A stretch of DNA of 64,000 bases, taken from NCBI GenBank assembly GCA_027943245.1, contig JANDJZ010000086.1, positions 1 through 64,000 of the forward strand. Reading direction: 5' to 3'. Of this stretch, positions 35,970 to 51,609 are shown piece after piece (position 1 is the first letter of the stretch; the number at the start of each line of letters is the position of its first letter). The notes under the pieces were generated by a model, which worked only from the letters and a program-made list of their open reading frames with translations, made no database searches and had not been told where the DNA came from. Position numbers and translations under genes: made by a program. Origin of the DNA: Acanthamoeba sp. SK_2022b (lineage: Eukaryota > Discosea > Longamoebia > Acanthamoebidae).

Positions 35970-38900
35970 ATGTCCGACAACCCAAGTCAGTTGGAGGAGC
36001 TGTGGAAGGCGGGCTTCATCCAAGCGAGCGAATACCATGAACGCCTTGCTGCCCTCAAAGGCAGCGAGGCAGGTGTTACTCACGTGACTGCAACGTCCTA
36101 TGAGCCCTCACCGCCGTGTGGCTCGTGCAGCACGCCGGACTACCTCTCTTCGGCAGCATCGGTGCCCTCGTTCACACCCTTCGCAATTGGCGCACCCTTC
36201 AGCAGTGACCTCCAGCTGACACGAAACGAATACGAACTCAAACCGCCAGTTGCAGGTAGCGATTTCGTAACTGCTTATCTTCACCTGCACATGCAAGCTA
36301 ACACGCGCCATGTTCGATGACCTCTCAGCCATCGAGCACGCTGTACGCAAGAGGAGCAACACCAAGGACCGCACCATTCGCCTCTTCGTATCGTCGACCT
36401 TCAAGTAATGCCCCATCTGATTTCAAAACAGCCTCTTCGCTTCATGCTTAACCGCTCGCGCGCGCGCGCTCTTTCTCTTCTCTCTCTCTCAGAGACATGC
36501 AGGCCGAGCGCAATCTTCTGGTGAAGAAGGTCTTCCCGCAGGTCAGGAAGGTTTGCGCTGAGCGGAGTGTGAACTTCACAGAAGTAGACTTGCGGTGGGG
36601 AATCACCAGCGAAGAATCTGCAGGTGGTCAAGTCCTTGCACTATGTCTAAACGAGGTGCGCATCTCTTCATCTTCCGTCGTCAGTCCTATTGACCAGGGG
36701 CGATGTGTTATGCAGATCGACAATTGTCGTCCCTACATGATCGGGATGCTTGGCGAGCGATATGGCTGGGCCAAGGCCGGCTTTGACAAGAACTTGGATG
36801 CCAACTTTAGGAAGGCCATCGAAGCGGGCCACACCTGGGTCGAACACTACACTGACCGAAGGCAAACACACGCTAGGCTTTTCACCTTATGACGCGCTAT
36901 ACATGTGACTCATCGTGCCGCCTTACAGTGTGACGGAGCTTGAGCTGTTGTACGCAGCACTGTTCTATCCACACCTTGCCCAATCGGCGGCGTTCTACCT
37001 TCGGGACCCCGACTACTCGCATCGCAATCGCCTTGGTGAGAACGAGCCTCTGCGTGATAAGGTCTGCTCGTTACCAATCCACTCCTATTCTTGCACACAT
37101 TCCGCGGTCCCTTACCTCGGTGATGTTGTGCAGTTGGATGACCTCAAGCAGCGCATCAGGGCCAGTGGTCTGCCTGTGCGCGACCGATACAAGAACCCGG
37201 ACGACTTTGCCGACCTCGTGCTGAAGGATCTGCTGGCCTGGGTCGATCGCGACTTTCCCGCTGAGGAGCACACCGCCGGCAAGAGTGCCTCCTTTGAGAT
37301 GGAGGTTGCCGTGCACGCCGCCCATTGCAGTCGCCTCTCTGATGTCTTTGTAGGCGGAGGTTCGACTTCTTCCCGATCATCCCATCCCTTTAGAATTCTT
37401 ACCTGTTGGGCGTTGCAGACAAGTACTTCGCCGTAATTGAGGAGCACGTGCGTGCGAATGACTCGGCGCCTCTCATCATCACCGGCCCGACTGGTGCGGC
37501 TCCTGATTCAGGGCTCTATTGCTATTGTGGACCATATCTGATATACACATGCTACAGGCTCGGGCAAATCCTCGCTCATTGCTTCCTGGGTGGCCCAGAG
37601 GAAGGGCATGAGCCTGGGTGAAGAGGAGCTCATCATACCTCACTTCATCGAAATCTCGGACAACTCTGTCCATCGCATCCTTGGCGGCATTCTCGGTAAT
37701 TCCTCGTCCTTCTTTATCTCAAGGTTCCACTTCACTTCGATAGGCTTGGGGTCTCATCAAGCTAGCTCTCGTCACTACCCCGCGCAGGACAATTGAAGAA
37801 CCACTTCAAGCTCGGTGACTTGGACCTCCCTACCGATCCAGACAAGCTCATACAAGCTTTCCCGCAGTGGTTGGCCAAGGTGGCCGCCAAAGGTAATATT
37901 CCTCCAAGATCTCGAGACATCTAAGCTCGTCTGATGCCATGCCTGTTTCGCACTGTTGGGCGCGCATGCTTGGGCATGATTAGGTTCCACTCGTGTGGTG
38001 ATTGCGCTGGATGGGGTCAATCACGTGGAGTCCTCAGCACTGGCTCTCAACTGGCTCCCTTCGTCCTTTCCCGCTTCTGTTCGGGTCATACTCTCCGTCT
38101 CGGCATCCAGCGATTCCGCTTACTTCAGCGCACCGACGGACAAGTCCTGCAATCGTGGTGTGCCTCCTCCTAGCCGACGTTCGCACTTACATGCAGACAC
38201 CAGTGCTCATTCGTCTCCAGATGCATCGCGAAGCAAGGCCGAGACCTCCAGTAAAACCGACCGGTGCATGGGAGTCCTCACCAAGCGCGCTGGGTGGGAC
38301 AAGAAGGTCCTGCGCATGGTCCCGCTCACCGACTTCGAAAAACAGAGGCTTATCGAGGTATCACACGCTCACTACACACAAGCCAGGGATGCAACGGGCC
38401 ACTTATGACAGTGGATTGGTGATCGCAGGAGTACCTGGGCAAGTTTTCGAAGAAGCTGTCGCCGCAGCAGACCTATCAGCTGGTGGAGAGGAGGGTAACC
38501 TCGCTTCCGCTCTTCTTGCGAAGCATCCTCGAGCAGCTGCGCATATTTGGCAACTTCGAGGAGCTGAGCAAGTACATCGACTACTTCCTCGAATGCCACG
38601 ACATCTCGTCTCTCTTTGAAAAGATTCTCACTCGCTGGGAGGTCGACTACAACACTGGTACGACAAAAGGAGCTGCTAACCGGTGGCCACCGCACTCCTC
38701 TGACTATCAAGCGCGGCTCTGCGCATAATCAGTGGCTCATGGGTCGTTGGTGCAAGACGTGTGTTCTTACATCTACGTGGCCAAGACCGGGCTGCTCGAA
38801 ACTGAGTACGTAGAAATGACTGCACGCTTGCTTCTCAACACCTTTGACACTCCCATCAGACTGCTAGACGTGACGCTGGCCGGCAAGGAGCGTATTGCGT

Positions 38901-41900
38901 TGAGCCAGTTCCTTAACGGGTGTCAAGATGCGTTCTTGTCCAGGGCAGGCCTCATCACCTTCGGTCATTCCTACCTCAGAAAGGTCCGCTATCACCACCT
39001 CCGCTTCCTCAGCCAGTGTGCCCCGACTTACGCCCCTCGCCCTCTGTCTCCACATTGAAGGCCGTGAAGAGGAGGTACCGGCTGCACGAGCCAAGCAACC
39101 GTCTACGCTATCACAAGGGCCTTGCTGCCTATTTCAGCGCTCAGCCGCTGGACCCTCTCACTCCGCGTCTGCTCTTCGAATACCCACGGCACCTGGTTGC
39201 CACAAGCGACACGGCCAGGATGCGCGACTTCCTGTCGTCACTGCAAGTGTTCGCCGCCCTCTACACCGATCACGACAAGTACGATTTCCTGCGCTACTGG
39301 AACTCTGTGGGCCACGAGAAGGACAAAGCAGGCGAGCTGTACCGGCAGGCCCTCCTGAACCTGTCACAGCGATCGACGCGCTCTCGGGAAGACTTGCTTG
39401 CGCTCCAAGTGCAAGTTGCGCAGTTTCTGCAGGAAATGGGTGACCCCAACGGCGCCGTTCCGCTGTTAAAAGGTCAGTTGCTCCGATAGATCAATTGGTG
39501 GTGTCCATCGTTTTAAATATGCGTTGCCTCAGTGACTGAGCTGTGGTTTGGTCTTGTGTAGACGCGCTGAGCATTGCCGAAGGTAAGTACGAACCGCAGT
39601 CCACCGAAGTTGCCAACCTCCTCCACAGCCTCGCATTGGCGTATGAGCTCAGCGCTCAGATCAATATGGTTCGTTTGTACTGCCAAGCTAAGAACTCACG
39701 TCACGAACCTGATCTTGTCTGTGGGTGGGTCGACATTAGGCCCTCGAGACAGCTGAGAAAGCACATAGGCTCCGTGTTAAGCTCTGTGGTGAAATGAGCG
39801 AGGATACGGCAGCGAGCGTGTGGCTCCTCGCTCTGCTTCACAAGAAGAAGGGCAACTACGACGAAGCGCTCAAGCTGTACTATCAAGCTCTCGATCAGGT
39901 TAGTAGTTGCTTTCCTCTTTGCAGCGCTGGCCAGTTGAGCGTTGGCGACTGATGGTGGCGGTCATGACGGTGGCATGCAGGCGCAAGTAAGACTGGGACC
40001 CAATCACCCGACCGTGGGTCAGTACGTGAAGACCATAGCCGACGTCTACCGCAAACAGGCCTCGTTCGACAAGGCCCAGGCTCTGTATCATCAGGCTTTG
40101 ACCATCCTTCGCCTTAACTTCGGCAATAGCCATCCACAGGTGGCGGAGATCTTGAGTTGTCTTGCGTACGTCAGCCTCTGTCCGTCTTCGTGGTGCCAAC
40201 AGCAGCTCACTTTGTCTCGACGTTGGCTTAGGCTCATTTTGAAGAAGAAGGGGCAATACGAACAGGCCAGGCCTCTCTACCTGGACGCACTGAAGATCGT
40301 GGAGGAGGTTTACGGTGAGGTACTAACAAGTCAAAGCTCACCTTCGTTTGCAATACCGAGCTCTGTCGTGCGCTTGCAAACGGCAGACTTGTCTTGTCAC
40401 ATAGGAACACGTGTTGGTGGCAGAGATCTCAAACAACCTCGCTGACGTCTACCGCAAGATCGCTCTCGTCGACCAAGCCACCGGTACTCATCTCATTCCA
40501 AATATTGGCTTGTATTGCAGCTGGGCCTGACTCACTCTGTTGGCACACGACACGACACGACACGACACGACACGACACGACACAATCAGAGCTGTATCTA
40601 CGCGCGGCGGAGATCAATGAAAAAAACTTGGGCAGCCAGCACCCGGAGCTGGCCGAGAACTACAATGCTCTGGGTCTCGTCTTCAAGATCAGGTATCGCT
40701 CACCTGCCATCGCGGCATCATTACCGACTCTGTTGGCGCTCATCTGCGTGTACTGTTCGTGAGGAAAGAGGCAAGTTAGTCGAGGCCGAAGAATACATAC
40801 GGAAGGCGATCGCCATCGTTCGTGCAGTGTATGGCGACGGGCATCAGAAGCTGGCGCTCTTCATCAACAACTTGGCCGACGTGCTGTCCATCACTGCCAA
40901 ATACGATGAAGCGAAGCAGCTCTATGGTCAGGCCATGGCTATCAACACCAAGTGCCTGGGAGCCGAACACCCCGAGGTCAGCGAGAACCTCAACTCGCTT
41001 GGCATGATCGCCAAGAAGGTATATGTCTCCCTCGTCGTTCCCCTAACTACTCCGTTTGGGCCAAGAAGCTCTGACCTCCCGATCTTGCCCCGATTAGCGA
41101 GGGCAATACGACGAGGCTGAGAGCTGTTACCGGCGGTCGCTGGCCATCATCGAAAAGGTCTATGGGCCTGAGCACCCCAAGGTATCTCCCTCGAACACGC
41201 GCGCCGGGTGGAACCGTGACTTGAGCTAATCCAACTTGACACCGGATTGCTGTTAGGCTGCACTCTACGTGCACAATCTGGGCGTAATTGCTCGGAAGAA
41301 GCGCAACTTCGAGGAGGCGAGGGAGTGTTACGCTCGCGCGCTGGCTCTCAACGAGAAGCTCCTGGGAAAGGGCCATCCCCTGACCGGTTCAAACCTCAAT
41401 GGGCTTGGGTTGGTCAAGCGCAAACTGAGCGAGCTCGACGAGGCCGCCGACCTGCATCAACGAGCGCTCACCATCTTCGAAACCCGCCTCGGCTACGATC
41501 ACAAGGAGGTTGCCCTCACACTGAACTACCTGGTGCGCGCCAGATTTGCTCGGTGCCTTTGTCAGCAATTGCACGCCTTAACGACATCATTGGGGCGGCG
41601 GGTGGTGGTGAGACAGGCGGAGGTGTATCGCCGCCAGGGGAAGTACCAGTACGATGGGGCCGAGCGGCTGTACGAACGAGCTCTGACCATCAACAGGGCC
41701 ACCTTCAAGGATGACCACCCCGAGATCGCCGAGAATCTTAACGGGTACGCCGTCTCCCCACGGTGAGGGCATGCACCTGACCAGTAACTTTGGCGGCTTT
41801 CATCGGCCTGCAGGCTGGCCCAAGTGTACAAGAACCAGTTCAAGTACGACAAGGCCGAGGACATGTTTCTCCACGCGCTCGACATGAGCGAACGCCTTCT

Positions 41901-42107
41901 GGGCAAGGCTCATCCACACGTACTCAATAGGTACGCGCCCACCTGGTGATATCTGACCGTTGCCTTACGTTCGCCTGTAGGTACCGTAACTTGTTGGACT
42001 GCTACGAGAAGTGGGGCCGTGTCGACAAGGCGGCTGATGTAGAGCACAAGCTAGCGGTCCTCCGCCAGTACATTGACGACCACCCCAACCTCTCCTTCTG
42101 TGAGTAG
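35970..42107 (+). CDS. DUF4062-NACHT-TPR protein, nephrocystin-3 architecture
   Basis: Large multi-exon protein. N-terminus MSDNPSQLEELWKAGFIQAS (alternative in-frame ATG at 35913). The DUF4062 region reads RTIRLFVSSTFKDMQAERNL, DLRWGITSEESAGGQ and RPYMIGMLGERYGW. The NTPase follows: LIITGPTG-SGKSSLIASWV near 37480-37590 (Walker A split by an intron) and RVVIALDGVNHVE near 37990 (Walker B). Then a helical region (LPLFLRSILEQLRIFGNFEE), DLTPLTPRLLFEYPRHLVATS-type helices, and a long kinesin-light-chain-like TPR array from about 39280 to 42050 (YHQALTILRLNFGNSHPQVA; AMAINTKCLGAEHPEVSENL; RALALNEKLLGKGHPLTGSN). Stop TAG 42105-42107. The order matches NPHP3 and related STAND NTPases. In animals NPHP3 is ciliary; here a STAND-type sensor or scaffold is as likely. 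Several exon joins, including a GC donor at 36862, are manual. Confidence 0.82.
40546..40583. repeat. (CACGA)n pentanucleotide repeat in intron
   Basis: Seven exact CACGA units plus a partial unit, ending about 8 nt before the CAG acceptor that opens the exon reading ELYLRAAEINEKN of the NACHT-TPR gene. It occupies the place where a polypyrimidine tract would be expected. Confidence 0.95.
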
Positions 42108-42560
42108 AAGATGTTATGTACTTTGCTGGCAATGGCAGGGTGGAGAAGTTACAGACACAAATAATTCCGCGATCTGCTAGAATTTCCATTTTAGTTAATT
42201 TGCAACCACTTTTTTGGAGATGAGGAAACCATTGGATCTGCCATTCCGGTGAGGCTCAACGTTCAAGTTTGGGAGAGGGCATGATCAGGCCGGGGTCGAG
42301 TCCGGACTCGCGCCACATCACAACCATCTTATGCACTACACTGTTCTAGTGGGTGGGAAGCACAGCTGCGCGCACACAGTAATTCCCACAGGTATCTAAA
42401 AGCTAACTGATCTTTTAACAGGAGACCTTCCAGGACCTGAGACAGTTGACTGGCTGGTTCCTAGTGATTGTTTGGCATGCTGGTATGAGGAAGCTAGCTT
42501 CTGGGATTGCATTACCAACACATCCTGCCCTTACTCGTAAGCATTTCGCAAAACACTCAA
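42108..42560. other. Convergent intergenic region
   Basis: 453 bp between the convergent NACHT-TPR stop and the DHX35-like stop. AT-richer than flanking exons; no ORF or structured RNA recognised. Confidence 0.45.
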
Positions 42561-46005
<3,445 letters not shown>

Positions 46006-46136
46006 CGTTCGTTTGCAGCAAGCAATTTCTTTTCTTGCTTTTTCGTTCAGAAGGAAAAGGTTCTAATAAAACAAAAGAAATAAAGAAATACAATAAAGAA
46101 AGGTGTTATCCATTTCGCACTGCGAGGCCGTAGATC

Positions 46137-48083
46137 GTGTACAAGCACCAAAGAATGAATGGCTATCGGCAGCCCAAATCGAGGTTCAAGACCTGTCTTT
46201 GGTGGGTAGGCCTCTTGCCCACAGGATTTGTGTTCGGTCTCGTCGGTGCGCATCTGCAGGCTCGGCGTTTATTGGCACAGGGACTTCTTTATTTTATACA
46301 CTGGTTGTACAAAGAGATGAGGTCCTCACTAGATTATTCAACGTGGTGCCCAGGGTATGTGTACTACATCCTCATGTCCCAGGTCATCGTGCCGCTGCTG
46401 CAAACATCGCTGCTGTTGGGCATACTCGAGTTCGTGGTGGGTCACGTGGTGGCCGCCCTCCTTATGATATCCTACGTCCGCACAATTGCCTCTGAACCGG
46501 GCTACGTGCCCCTCGAATACTATCTCGAGCATGTGCGTTGTGCTATTCCTCATTAGCGTCGTGTGTTTGCACGCGTTTGCATAGACTGACACCCGCTTAT
46601 CGGCTCTCCCATTCTTCAGGAGCACGAATCAGAGACGTATGCAAGCCGCCGCCCTCTGCCCGTGACTCCTTTAGATGCTGTGAACTTGACTTGGAGTCGG
46701 CGGATGGGTTGATGACTGCAGCAATGCCAGCCAAACGCCGATAAAGATGTGCAGCAAGTGCCAAAGGCCGAAACCGCCTCGGTACTGCTGAGCTGAGCTT
46801 GAAACTCTTTCCTTGCGTTCCTTTTCTTTTTGGACGCTCACCCATCTCTCTCACTTCTCTTAATGGTAGGACTCATCACTGCCGCGCCTGCGGGCGATGC
46901 ATTCTCAAGGTACGAACGATTGCTCCACCATTGTCACATCCTTTCCTCCTGATCTCTTCGACTCAACACGACCTTTACCAACACGTGTAGATGGATCACC
47001 ATTGGTATGCCCTTCATTGATGATTTGTTCGTTCTCTTCCTGGTCCATTGGCTGAGTTTCTGACTCTTTTTGCCCACCACCAATATCGCAGCCCGTGGGT
47101 CAACAACTGTACGCCATCCCTCCCATCCCACACGCATTACAAGGTGTTAAACCTCCTCTTGGTAGGCGTCGCGTTCAGGAACTATAAGTTCTTCGTCCTC
47201 TTCATCACTTATCTGCCTGTGGCTTGCCTCACCGCAGTTGTCCTCTGCATCCCTTATCTTGTGTCAGTGGACTACACGGTGCGCTCCTTCTCCCGATCTA
47301 TCAATATTCGCTCTGTCAACGATGGTTTGTTGACAAGACGTGGGTCTTGCTGACGTGAGTTGTGTTGACGCCCACAGAAAACGTTCGACATGTGGAAGAT
47401 ACAAGTGTTTGCCGTGGTGGCGGTCTGTGCCCTGTTCGGCATCTCCTTGTCTGGTTTTGCAGGGTAAGGCCAACTACCACCTCTTTCTCTCTCTCTCTCT
47501 CTCTGGCTCCTCAGCTGCTCATACACCTGAATTTCAGAGTGCACTACCACCTCATCTGGCGAAACGAGACTACGATAGAGAACTTTGACCGGGAGCGCTT
47601 TGAGGCCAAAGCACGCCTCGACCGTCGACGTGGCCGAGAGACTCAATCGGTGCGTCTGCCCACAACGCAATTTAGATGCTCTTGCTCGTGTCGCAGTTGG
47701 CCACACTCACAGATGCTTGTTGTGCTGTTGCGGTGTGCTCTGTGACGCGCTGCCAGGGCCCACACCACAACCAGTTCGATCTGCAGTCGGGCCGGAAGAA
47801 CTTCGAGCAGGTGTTTGGGACCAACCCGTGGCTGTGGTTCCTGCCGGTCCGCTCCACCCCGGGCGACGGTCTCGACTTTCCCATCGTCCCGCCTGACTTT
47901 GAGCGCGACGCCATCTTCTCCTCGAATGACACCGACCTGGATGGCGACGGCGACGGCGGTTCGAGCTCGGAGAGGAGCTGGGGCCGGGGACGAAGCGGGC
48001 GCGAGCAGAGGAGCAGCGGCAGCGACTTTGCCGGCAACTCCTCGACGTCGGACGAAGAGGAAGAATGGCGACAGCGGCGCTAG
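46137..48083 (+). CDS. DHHC-type protein S-palmitoyltransferase
   Basis: Transfers palmitate to cysteines of membrane-associated proteins. Start 46137: MYKHQRMNGYRQPKSRFKTC, followed by hydrophobic segments (WWVGLLPTGFVFGLVGAHL; IVPLLQTSLLLGILEFVVGH) and TIASEPGYVPLEYYLE. The zinc-binding DHHC-CRD is spread over short exons, RTHHCRACGRCILK / MDHHC / PWVNN / CVAFRNYKFFVLF, and the DHHC motif itself sits on an exon of about 14 nt. Helices YLPVACLTAVVLCIPYLV and KIQVFAVVAVCALFGISLSG follow, then the conserved NETTIEN (TTxE) and NPWLWFLPV (PaCCT-like). The C-tail is acidic, Ser/Gly-rich and presumably cytosolic; stop 48083. Whether the Golgi or plasma membrane is the site cannot be read from sequence. 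Confidence 0.9.
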
Positions 48084-48222
48084 ATGGCGATGATGGACAC
48101 AGTAGTGAGATTGGTTTGCGCCAGACGGGTGCGCTCACTGTCTGTTCTGTCTGCCATCAGCGTATACGTGCTGTACATAATGCAGCGGATGGGGTACGCA
48201 GTGCGGGCGTGCATGTATGACC

Positions 48223-49335
48223 TTAGGCGGGCAGGGGCTCGAGCCAGCCGTTATCGAGGGACTTGTTGCTGTCCGACACGATGAACTCCCTGATGACCTT
48301 GATTGTCTGCAGACCCTCTTCCTCAAGGGCCTTCACCACGCTCTCCACTAGCGGGTAGGACTCAGCCTGTTCCCCCGCCACTCAGCGCCGAGCAGAAAGG
48401 AAAGAGGGCCAAGTGAGTGAGGCACGCACCTTGCCCAGGCCGTAGGTGCGGGTGTTGAGGAAGCGTTGGCTCTCCTTCATAGAGTTCCATGACACGGGCA
48501 CGCAGAGATCGAGCTTCTTCTCAAGCACGTGAGAGATCTCCCGAAGCCGCTCGTCCTCCTCCTTCGTGAACGCCAAGGTGGCCTGCCCCTGTGACGCATT
48601 GGAATTTAGCGGGTGGAGCGTCAGCAGTTGACGCCACCCCTCGAGAAAGCGGGGGACCCAGGCGGCGAACCTTGTGCTGCACCTGAATGTGGTACTCGAA
48701 GTAGTGGTCGGGCGACTCTGCAATGCTCTACAAGGCGAGGAGGCTCAACACGTAGTGTAGGCAAACGAATGGAAGATGAGGCTTACCTCTTCCTTGGTCT
48801 CTGGCACGCCCTGGGTGATGCCCGCCACGGCTTCGATCTTCTCACGGATCACCGTAAAGCCACCCTTGGTGAGCGCCTCGACGTCCTCCCGGCACACTCT
48901 GATCACCCAACATTGCCACTTAGTGTACAAGAAGTGTTACGTGAACACAAGAGACAGCGGAGATGATGGAGGCACCTCCTCGCATCCTCCATGGTGCCTG
49001 TCACGTAGCGCGATGACTGAGGCACGCCGACAGGGCCGAGGTGCTTGAAGTCTGAGATAGAGAAATTAATAAATCAACTAAATAAATAAATAAATAAATA
49101 AACAAAACGATATCTAAATACAACTCGCCGAGGGAACACTGGTACCGAGGACGAGATAGAGGGCCTTCATTTTGTTGGCGTTGCAGACTTCTCTGAACTT
49201 GTCCAAAACGTCTTGCGGAGCGTTGAGAGGCTCCACGAAGATATGAATCTCAAACGTGCCCCTGAACAGGCTGTCCCACTTCTCGTACCGCTTCAGCACT
49301 TCCGCTTGCGTTCCGCTCATCTCTTCACCTACCAA
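48223..49335 (-). CDS. Unrecognised protein with two related halves
   Basis: No family recognised. Start 49335 (MVGEEMSGTQAEVLKRYEKW; Met at 49320 also possible). Exons join as KALYLVLG-DFKHLGPVGVPQ, then TGTMEDARR-VCREDVEALTKGGF, PETKEE-SIAESPDHYFEYH, QVQHK-GQATLAFTKEED and TYGLGK-AESYPLVESVV, ending NGWLEPLPA with TAA at 48223-48225. Half one has FEIHIFVEPLNAPQDVLDKF, a KALYLVLG strand and a helix EDVEALTKGGFTVIREKIE. Half two has FEYHIQVQHK, KEEDERLREISHVLEKKL and SVVKALEEEGLQTIKVIREF. The shared order (F-E-x-H-I strand, helix, strand, R[YF] segment, helix, G[GL]-x-x-x-I-[RK] strand) suggests an internal duplication of about 110 residues. Soluble; no signal or membrane segment. It ends 140 bp from the convergent DHHC gene. 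Confidence 0.65.
49077..49108. repeat. AAAT-type tetranucleotide run in intron
   Basis: Repeated TAAA/AAAT units (AACTAAATAAATAAAT...) inside the first intron of the unrecognised two-halves gene. Confidence 0.8.
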
Positions 49336-49567
49336 AGCTTTCTGTTGGAAAGGTTTTGATTGTTGTTATTGAACTCCGCTTCAGCGCAAGCAGGAACAGA
49401 GAACGCGAGCGCCGCAACATAAGAAGAGAGGACCCGACCCCGACCCCCCGCTTGCTTCCTGCTGGTTACCCTCCACCAGTGTTATCCGATTGGCCGACAG
49501 TTGTTCAATGAGGCAGGCTGTTGCTGCTACACTTTGTCCTCTGGTGCAGGGTGCGCTCCCTGCAAAC

Positions 49568-51474
49568 ATGACCGAACGCTCAAACTCTCAACCTCACGCG
49601 ACCCACTATCAAGTCGCCATCATCGGTGCCGGACCTGCTGGTATGGGCTCTCCTCCCGCAGCCGCACGCGCCAGCGCTGTGCCAGGCCCCGTTGTCATGC
49701 AATTTCAGATCCTCGTTATCTCATTTTTTGTGGTGGCAGGTATGGCCGCGGCGAACGTGCTTCGCTTCCACCCTGTCGACTACGTAGTGATCGACGGCGG
49801 CAAGCCCATCGATCAGCGCGATCGCAAGTGTGCGGGCGACGTTGCAACGGGCGTGGGCGGTGCTGGCCTCTTTTCTGATGGTACCTTCTTCGAAGAAAAA
49901 CGCTTGGAGATCGGCCGTGCTCACCGTTAGCTCGTTGTGTTGACAGGCAAGTACTCTTTCTACCCTGCGTCGACTCACTTGTGGCAACTTAACGACAAGG
50001 AGGTGCTACGCGACTCATACAACTGGACCAAGCGCGTGCTGGAGACCTACGGCCTCGACTGCCCGCCCTGTCCGCAGCTCGGCGTTGCCTGTGGCGACGA
50101 GCCCAAGGACACGTGGTTCCTCAAGAGCTACCCATCCTACTACATACCACTCGACGAGCGGCTGCGCATGACGTGCGACCTACACACCAATGCCGAGCGA
50201 ACGCGGCCAGGCTCGCCGGCAGTTGCCTGCAGCACAGAGCGAGGCGAGTTCATGATGCAATGCATTGTGGAGAGGTGGCGGTACGACGACGACGAGAAGC
50301 TGTTCCGTTTCGACCTGTGCAAGCAGCTCCGTACCCAGACCGGCGATCACGAGGAGACGGAGCGATTGGTGCTGACGGCACGATACGCCATCTTTGCCGG
50401 CGGCCGATTCTTCCCCATGCTCATGGCCAAGGAGGAGAAATGCCCGATGCGCTTCATGCGCGTAGAGGTGGGCATGCGCATCGAAGACACCAGCGACAAT
50501 CCGTTCTTCACCGAGATAGGTGCGTGGTGCTCCCTCCATTTTTGATCAAGAGCGTGGATTGTTAACTTGGGCTCCGTTCCCCGAGTTCGCGCAGAGGGAC
50601 TGGACCCCAAATACAAGTTCGTGGTGGACAGCGTGGGACGTCCACGTATCGAGTGGCGAACGTTCTGCTGCTGCAGGTCTGGAGCCTGCTTGACGTTTCT
50701 GTGCAGTGTGAAAATGATCAAAGGAGCCACCAGACTGACCGACGTGTGTGGTAACACGATCCAGGCAGGGGGAGACCGTGCAGACTGACTCTTTTGGCAT
50801 TGCGACGTGGAGCGGTCGCGCCGATTGTCCTCCTACGCAGGTACTCCTTCCCACCTGCAGCTGTCCCCCTCCTTAACGCCGGGTTTTTTCGGCTCACGTA
50901 CTCTGTCGTTAGTTGAGCAACATAGGCTTCAATACGCGCTGCCTCGACCCAGTGGGAACACAGCTGTTGGCAACGCTCAGCAAGGGAAACACTAGCTCGC
51001 CATTACCGACCTTCTCCTCATCGCTCCGGTCTCTGCTAGACTCCCCGCTGCCGGCGCTCGAGGCGCAGTACGGCAAGGAGCTCGCCCATCACGTGCGCCA
51101 GGGTCTGCTGCTCCTGTGCGAGAAGTTCCCGTCCCTCGCACGGTCTGACACAGCGCGACTAATAGGACCAACTATCGAGGTAAGACACCACCTCATTCAT
51201 CGCCAAGCGTGACTTAGCTCATCATTGTGCAGGGCGTCGGTCACTACCCGCACACGGATGGCGATCTCAAGCTCAGCAATGGGTGGAGCGGCTGGGTGGC
51301 CGGGGATGCTCAGGTATGTGCGCGTAACTTCGTCTCGTCTGCTCACACCTGACCGCTGTTGATCAGGGGACATTCCGAGGCATCGTGGCGGCGATGGTGA
51401 GCGGTGCCTACGCTGCACACAAGGTGAGGCAGGCAATTGCCACTTGCGATAATCCAGAGGTCAACGCAGCCTAG
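49568..51474 (+). CDS. FAD-dependent oxidoreductase
   Basis: A flavoprotein dehydrogenase-like protein. Start 49568 (MTERSNSQPHATHYQVA) precedes the Rossmann motif IIGAGPAG, which ends at an intron and continues AAANVLRFHPVDYVVIDGGK. Further blocks are RKCAGDVATGVGGAGLFSDG, KYSFYPASTHLWQL, YAIFAGGRFFPMLM, RVEVGMRIEDTSDNPFFTE, GLDPKYKFV, EWRTFCCCRQGE and FGIATWSGRAD. The C-terminal FAD-binding signature reads NGWSGWVAGDAQGTFRGIVAAMVSGAYAA (GD followed by a helix). Stop TAG at 51472-51474. The pattern resembles bacterial NAD(FAD)-utilising dehydrogenases of the FAD-dependent protein C-terminal type; the substrate is unknown. It is divergent from the unrecognised gene at 48.2-49.3 kb, with 232 bp between starts. 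Confidence 0.8.
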
Positions 51475-51609
51475 GAACGCGAGGCACCACGGACGGCTTT
51501 TGTACAGAAGAGTTATTTTATTTATTTATTTATTTATCTTTCCCCTGTTGTGTTTTTTTTTTTTTATGATGGGCGTTTTGCTGTAAAAAAGAAATAAAAC
51601 ACGCACAAG

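Noticed and set aside
40546..40583. CRISPR-like short repeat array
   Set aside because: Simple tandem pentanucleotide with no spacers, in a eukaryotic intron.
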